A DNA stretch of 64,000 nt from G963662985 sp963662985 (GTDB lineage: Bacteria > Chloroflexota > Anaerolineae > Anaerolineales > UBA11579). The stretch is taken from the NCBI GenBank assembly GCA_963662985.1, contig OY760067.1:2170001-2234000 (forward strand), read 5' to 3'. This document shows, one piece after another, positions 60,532 through 64,000 of the stretch (the first letter of the stretch is position 1; every line of letters begins with the position of its first letter). Both the position numbers and the translations under genes were made by a program. The notes beneath the pieces are model-generated. The model did not search any database and had not been told where the DNA came from. It worked only from the letters and a program-made list of their open reading frames with translations.

Positions 60532-61482
60532 TTATTTCCAAATGTCCATGCTTAAGTATTTAAAACCACCGTCTGGGAAAACGGTGACAACCAGACCTTC
60601 CTCTAAAGTTTCGGCTAATTGCAATGCTGCTGTGGCAGCTGCACCGGCAGAAAGACCAACTAACAACCCTTCTTCTTGTGAAAGCCGGCGGGCCATATCT
60701 TTAGCTTGGTCTAAATTGACCACGATGGTATCGTCAACGATATCAGGATTGTAGATGGGGGGAACAATGGCAGTGGCAAGGTGTTTGATGCCTTGAATGC
60801 CATGTTTCGGTTTATCAGGTTGGACACTGACGATTTGAATGCCAGGGTTTTGCTCTTTTAAGAATGTGCCTGTCCCGGTGATGGTGCCACCTGTGCCCAC
60901 ACCAGCGACGAAGTGAGTGATCTGATGATTGGTTTGCTCCCAAATCTCAGGGCCTGTGTGTTTGTAGTGTGCTTGCCAGTTGGCAGGGTTTCCATATTGA
61001 TCGGCATGGAAATATTTTTCAGGTTCTTTCGCAACCATCTCTTCAACAATACCGATTGCCCCGTCAATGCCAATGGCAGCAGGGGTGAGGATTAATTCAG
61101 CGCCCAATGCGCGCAAGATCATAATTCGCTCTTGGGATACGTTTTCAGGCATGACTAATGTTACCGGAACACTGAGCATTTTACCGGCAGTTGCATAACC
61201 AATTCCGGTGTTACCGGAAGTGGCGTCAATCAAACGACGACCGTTGCCTAGTTTCCCTTCAGCGATGGCGGTTTCGATGATATTTTTTGCTGCACGATCT
61301 TTGACAGAACCACTCAGGTTGAGCCATTCTGCTTTTGCCAAAACGCGTACTTTGGGAGACAAGTTTTTACTTAAATTGGTTAATTCCACCAAAGGAGTGT
61401 TGCCAATTGATTCATTATGTGAATTCCAAACATTTTCTGAATGTTCATGAATTTCAGGAGTTACGTGTGTATGTAGTACCAT
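60532..61482 (-). CDS. cysK: Cysteine synthase (CysK/CysM family)
   Basis: The 316-residue PLP enzyme makes cysteine from O-acetylserine and sulfide, or a related beta-replacement. PLP lysine K61 is in SGSVKDRAAKN, TSGNTGIG binds the cofactor phosphate region (89-96) and GTGGTITGTG follows. The overall length and PVTLVMPENVSQER fit CysK/CysM rather than serine dehydratase. The gene name is given at family level; CysM-like use of other sulfur donors is possible. The start is preceded by GAGG, and a 237-base leader with a folded RNA and a good promoter lies upstream (see the structured leader entry). Confidence 0.85.
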   Translation of the reverse strand: MVLHTHVTPEIHEHSENVWNSHNESIGNTPLVELTNLSKNLSPKVRVLAKAEWLNLSGSVKDRAAKNIIETAIAEGKLGNGRRLIDATSGNTGIGYATAGKMLSVPVTLVMPENVSQERIMILRALGAELILTPAAIGIDGAIGIVEEMVAKEPEKYFHADQYGNPANWQAHYKHTGPEIWEQTNHQITHFVAGVGTGGTITGTGTFLKEQNPGIQIVSVQPDKPKHGIQGIKHLATAIVPPIYNPDIVDDTIVVNLDQAKDMARRLSQEEGLLVGLSAGAAATAALQLAETLEEGLVVTVFPDGGFKYLSMDIWK

Positions 61483-61510
61483 TTTTTTCCTCTATGTTGT
61501 TAAAAACAAA

Positions 61511-61626
61511 ATTCGATCAGTTTGCAACAAAAAACGAGCGCAAATAAATTTTTCTCGCTATCTATCTTGGGTAGACTGCGGAAACGCTCGCCGGTGCAAT
61601 TGGTCTTTTCTTAGACCTGATCGAAT
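61511..61626 (-). promoter_or_regulatory. Structured RNA leader of cysK (unassigned class)
   Basis: Read on the minus strand, ATTCGATCA (61618-61626) pairs with TGATCGAAT (61511-61519), closing a three-way junction. Inside, a hairpin AGACC/GGTCT occupies 61602-61617, and a second arm has TGCAA/TTGCA (595-599 with 522-526) and CGAGCG/CGCTCG (585-590 with 535-540), followed by six T. A further stem-loop (GTCT..AGAC with GGCG..CGCT) lies at 61651-61681 nearer the promoter. The 3' arm CGCTCG followed by T6 also resembles an attenuator. I could not match it to a SAM, T-box, cobalamin, c-di-GMP, glycine or other well-known class from memory. A riboswitch or other leader regulator of sulfur metabolism is inference. 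Confidence 0.55.
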
Positions 61627-61725
61627 GAAAATTTCTTTCTTTTTATTTTAGTCTTCGGCGATTAACGTTCCCGCTTCAGACACATGCATTTATGATTCAT
61701 ACTAAACTTTATCCTTTATAGAAAT

Positions 61726-61753
61726 ATTCTACTTTGAAATTTAAATGTGTCAA
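61726..61753 (-). promoter_or_regulatory. Promoter of cysK leader
   Basis: On the minus strand TTGACA (61748-61753) and TAGAAT (61726-61731) are separated by 16 bases. Transcription would begin near 61719, about 237 bases before the cysK ATG, leaving room for the folded leader. Confidence 0.6.
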
Positions 61754-61832
61754 TCTTTCACCGGTTAAGAGATGATTAAATATGATAATTTTACTCTAAA
61801 TAATAAGTTTTCTTAACTTCTCCTCATTTAAA

Positions 61833-61862
61833 CAAAAACAGGCTATGTCCGTAACCTGTTTT
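61833..61862 (-). terminator. Terminator of the ribbon-helix-helix gene pair
   Basis: A 9-bp stem AAAAACAGG with its complement, a 12-base loop and T tract on the minus side. It lies between the end of the pair and the cysK promoter. Confidence 0.75.
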
Positions 61863-61909
61863 TGCGCATTTTTTTACCCTCATTGAGGGATATTTCACTT
61901 GAGGGAGGT

Positions 61910-62218
61910 TTAAATCCCTTGTGTCATATTTTGTAATTTAAGTTCTAATTCTTTGATTTCTGAAGCGTAGGTGTTGATTCCTTCAAATCGTTCGCTTTCA
62001 GCAACAATCCCTTTTTTAATCAAAATTGAAATCAATTCAGTACGGCTTTTGAATGCACCAGTTTCCATCAGTTGATTAATTTTTGTTTTTGATTCTTCGT
62101 CTAATTGGGCAAAGATAAAACTAGTTTGTTTTTGAAGGTGTTCCCAAGCATCTTTGCTTAAATTTTCCACATCATCGATAAAGGCGATGAACATTTCAGA
62201 TATCTTTTGCGATGTCAT
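61910..62218 (-). CDS. Ribbon-helix-helix-like small protein (second of pair)
   Basis: The 102-residue protein is paralogous to its upstream neighbour. A strand-helix-helix segment, FIFAQLDEESKTKINQLMETGAFKSRTELISILIKKGI, matches ribbon-helix-helix DNA-binding domains; the C-terminal NTYASEIKELELKLQ is a likely coiled coil for pairing. The start is set at 62218 because GAGG lies 8 bases upstream; a longer start has none. Its start overlaps the upstream gene by 23 bases, so translation is coupled and a heteromer is plausible. DNA binding is predicted by fold only; a toxin-antitoxin link is not supported, as no toxin is next to it. Confidence 0.7.
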   Translation of the reverse strand: MTSQKISEMFIAFIDDVENLSKDAWEHLQKQTSFIFAQLDEESKTKINQLMETGAFKSRTELISILIKKGIVAESERFEGINTYASEIKELELKLQNMTQGI

Positions 62219-62627
62219 ACATCTTACCTCGTAAATCATTGATTTTTTTTGAGAGTTCTGTAATTTCATCAAAAGTCTCTTGTTGCGCTGCAATTCCTTT
62301 TGTAATCAAATAGGCAGCTGCTTCAGAGCGGCTTTTGCAGACCTTTGCATCCACTAGGGTATCAATTTTTTCTAAGGAATCATCATCCATACGTACCATG
62401 ACTACGTTTGCGCGTTTTTGAATTGAGTTCCAAGTTTCTTTGCCGATTTCTTCTACTTGTTTCCAAGCTTTATTAAATTCATCGGAAGTATTTTTTTCTT
62501 TTGATTGATTTTGTTTTGCTTCAGAAGATTGTTCATTTTGATCTTGATTCATCTCTGGTTCAGGAGTGGTGTCTACTTCTTCTGCTTCAACGTCAATAAT
62601 TTCTTCTTCATTTTTTCTTTTATTCAT
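62196..62627 (-). CDS. Ribbon-helix-helix-like protein with acidic N-terminal tail (first of pair)
   Basis: The 143-residue protein has an acidic, Gln-rich, low-complexity N-terminus (about residues 1-50), a helix (FNKAWKQVEEIGKETW), and the segment VVMVRMDDDSLEKIDTLVDAKVCKSRSEAAAYLITKGI, a clear ribbon-helix-helix-like pattern. A coiled coil (LSKKINDLRGKMYD) ends it. The second gene of the pair repeats the same layout without the long tail. AAAGGA precedes the ATG. It is read on the minus strand, divergent from the PadR gene. Likely a DNA-binding regulator or chromatin-like protein; targets unknown. Confidence 0.75.
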   Translation of the reverse strand: MNKRKNEEEIIDVEAEEVDTTPEPEMNQDQNEQSSEAKQNQSKEKNTSDEFNKAWKQVEEIGKETWNSIQKRANVVMVRMDDDSLEKIDTLVDAKVCKSRSEAAAYLITKGIAAQQETFDEITELSKKINDLRGKMYDIAKDI

Positions 62628-62758
62628 TAATTACATCCTTTGTTTTGTGCCTCAAGATTACATGTAATTATATTACACGCATTTACGCAGATTGTAAAGG
62701 TTTTTGCAATTCAATTTTAATGATAAAAAAATAATGTAAATAAATATATAATATATAC

Positions 62759-62788
62759 TTGACAATAGTGTATGATATACACTATAAT
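62759..62788 (+). promoter_or_regulatory. Promoter and probable operator of the PadR gene
   Basis: TTGACA (62759-62764) and TATAAT (62783-62788) have an 18-base spacer. The spacer and the first bases of the -10 hold an inverted repeat, TAGTGTAT-GAT-ATACACTA (62766-62784). PadR proteins bind such ATAC/GTAT palindromes, so the gene may repress itself. Confidence 0.7.
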
Positions 62789-62845
62789 GTGATCATCGCT
62801 CACAAAAAAGCGAAAAAAGTGTAAAAAAATGAAATGGAGGTATGA

Positions 62846-63193
62846 ATGGTAGAAGAAAAAGATACTTTTGAGAGCCTAATTAGTGAACTAAAACGTGGCA
62901 CTTTGGTTCTAGGTGTCTTATCCCAATTGAAAGAACCACACTATGGTTACACATTGGTTAAAAACTTAGCGGACCAAGAGATGCCAATTGATAAAAACAC
63001 TCTTTATCCCTTGCTTCGGAGACTTGAAAAACAAGAACTGTTGATAAGTGAATGGGATACAGAAGGTTCTCGACCAAGAAGGTATTATCAATTGAGCACC
63101 AAAGGTACAAAGGTTTACGAAGATTTAAAAAATGAATGGTTTAACTTAACAAAAATACTTGATCACCTTTTAGGTGAAGCAGAAGAAAAATAA
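62846..63193 (+). CDS. PadR-family transcriptional regulator
   Basis: The 115-residue regulator has a winged-helix domain: ELKRGTLVLGVLSQLKEPHYGYTLVKNL, then the recognition part IDKNTLYPLLRRLEKQELLISEW and the wing TEGSRPRRYYQLSTKG. A short C-terminal helix would serve dimer formation. PadR proteins repress nearby efflux, stress or membrane genes. An inverted repeat between -35 and -10 of its promoter suggests it represses its own transcript. GGAGG lies 5 bases before the ATG. The membrane protein gene 14 bases downstream is likely co-transcribed and would be its target. Confidence 0.92.
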   Translation: MVEEKDTFESLISELKRGTLVLGVLSQLKEPHYGYTLVKNLADQEMPIDKNTLYPLLRRLEKQELLISEWDTEGSRPRRYYQLSTKGTKVYEDLKNEWFNLTKILDHLLGEAEEK

Positions 63194-63206
63194 AAGGAAT
63201 AAGAAA

Positions 63207-64000
63207 ATGGAAATTATTGAACGTTATATTTATGCAATCAAACGAAGATTGCCGGGAAAAATGAGTGATGATATTGCGACTGAGATTGAATCATTGCTGT
63301 ATGACGAACTTGAAGAAAAATTTGGCAATAAAGAGACTTATACAAAAGAAGAGATCGAAGTAGTGATGATTGAAATGGGACACCCGCGTGAAGTGGCAGA
63401 ACGCTACCGAGGCGGTAAACAATATTTGATTGGTCCAGAAATCTTTCCAATTTACAAGATGGTAGCCAGTATTGTGTTGGGGGCGGTTACTTTAGGATTA
63501 GTGATTAGTTTTGTTATTTCTGCTTTTACCATGGAAGCGAACACTGCTTGGGACTCGATAAAACCGTTTTTTGGCTTTTTCCCATCTTTGTTTGCAGCTT
63601 GGATGAGTGCAATTGGTGGTTTGACAATCACATTTGCGATTATTGAACACTTTGCTAAATTGGATGGAAAAGAATTTGATTTTAGTGAAGGCTGGAAGCC
63701 AAGTGATCTTCCAGAATTGCCTGAAGAAAAAGATATTGTTCATCTTTGGGAACCAATTGTCTCTATGGTATTCATTATTATCTGGTTGATCTTACTAAAT
63801 AGCTATATTTATACTCAAGGCGCTATTTTGGAAAGTTTAGAACATGTCACAATCTTACCTGTGTTGAATTTCGAAGCACTGCAACAATTCTTACCAGTAT
63901 GGAACTTATCGATTGGTTTATCTTTAGCATTACAAATTGTGTATATTGTGACCAGAAAACATACATTATTTACTCGAATTTTTGAGATCGTATTAAGTTT
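63207..64000 (+). CDS. HAAS-domain-like membrane protein (truncated by window end)
   Basis: Only the first 264 codons are in the window; no stop is seen. The N-terminal cytoplasmic part, IIERYIYAIKRRLPGKMSDDIATEIESLLYDELEEKFG and MIEMGHPREVAERYRGG, matches the HAAS/DUF1700-type domain often encoded beside PadR regulators. Several membrane helices follow (about residues 92-112, 125-150, 190-212 and 225-250). A PadR-controlled sensor or stress protein of the envelope is likely. AAGGA precedes the ATG. The gene begins 14 bases after the PadR stop codon. Confidence 0.82.
   Translation, partial: MEIIERYIYAIKRRLPGKMSDDIATEIESLLYDELEEKFGNKETYTKEEIEVVMIEMGHPREVAERYRGGKQYLIGPEIFPIYKMVASIVLGAVTLGLVISFVISAFTMEANTAWDSIKPFFGFFPSLFAAWMSAIGGLTITFAIIEHFAKLDGKEFDFSEGWKPSDLPELPEEKDIVHLWEPIVSMVFIIIWLILLNSYIYTQGAILESLEHVTILPVLNFEALQQFLPVWNLSIGLSLALQIVYIVTRKHTLFTRIFEIVLS

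Noticed and set aside
61591..61601. CGGTGCAATTG in the cysK leader as a SAM riboswitch (S-box) piece
   Set aside because: It lies on the opposite strand to the cysK transcript, and the other S-box elements such as AGAGNGG are absent.
61910..62627. Toxin-antitoxin module
   Set aside because: Both products are ribbon-helix-helix-like paralogs; no toxin-like gene lies next to them.

Overview
The window reads as a chromosomal segment of a low-GC, fermentative, peptidoglycan-handling bacterium, most likely an Anaerolineae-type Chloroflexota. This assignment is an inference. It rests on a tandem pair of membrane-anchored SPVEVxDT-type proteins (21345-22591), Thr-Pro rich cell-wall linkers, an F1 ATP-synthase module (atpAGDC) separated from the F0 genes and followed by an mreB-like gene, and an overall fermentative gene set. 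No rRNA, tRNA, CRISPR array or transposase was found.

Layout. 1-3.7 kb: pyruvate:ferredoxin oxidoreductase followed by three stacked hairpins. 3.7-7 kb: an AT-rich accessory patch with a PD-(D/E)xK nuclease-like protein, small Cys/His proteins (one frameshifted), short palindromes and a GC-rich dispersed repeat. 6.5-16.4 kb: a secreted-protein region with two paralogous families, one sharing a C-terminal GEGGTAS domain and one built from about 255-residue repeats (two copies in one protein, at least four in the other), interrupted by a Rieske oxygenase and a nucleotidyltransferase. 16.5-24.6 kb: thioredoxin-VKOR fusion, two rhodaneses, GNAT, glycogen debranching enzyme, the SPVE pair, LysM, YCII and a UbiA prenyltransferase. 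24.7-35.7 kb: PLP enzymes, a site-2 protease, HD, TyrA-like, methyltransferase, SGNH and PlsC genes, a two-component system, an MDR dehydrogenase, proC and a MalY/PatB-type lyase. 35.8-41.2 kb: atpA-atpG-atpD-atpC-mreB. 41.3-46.3 kb: envelope genes (amidase, L,D-transpeptidase, TMEM43-like, CPBP protease) and a cysteine hydrolase. 46.4-53 kb: dnaE, then convergent ATP-type and PPi-type phosphofructokinases. 53-64 kb: a diguanylate cyclase, an aminotransferase, a GlyA-GcvT fusion, a Flp-pilin/lectin operon, cysK with a long structured leader, a coupled ribbon-helix-helix gene pair, and a PadR regulator with a membrane partner cut by the window end.

How the genes fit together. Glycogen debranching, two phosphofructokinases and PFOR support sugar fermentation with pyrophosphate-sparing glycolysis. 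The amidase, L,D-transpeptidase, LysM protein and MreB point to a remodelled cell wall. VKOR and the signal peptides point to oxidative folding of the many secreted proteins.

The items I rate most likely to be new are the structured RNA leader of cysK, the 255-residue secreted repeat family, the SHMT/GcvT-like/GcvT triple-module protein, the Flp pilin carrying a lectin-like domain, and a terminator whose 3' arm holds the ribosome binding site of the next gene. Promoter hexamers, hairpins and starts were read by eye; no database search was run.
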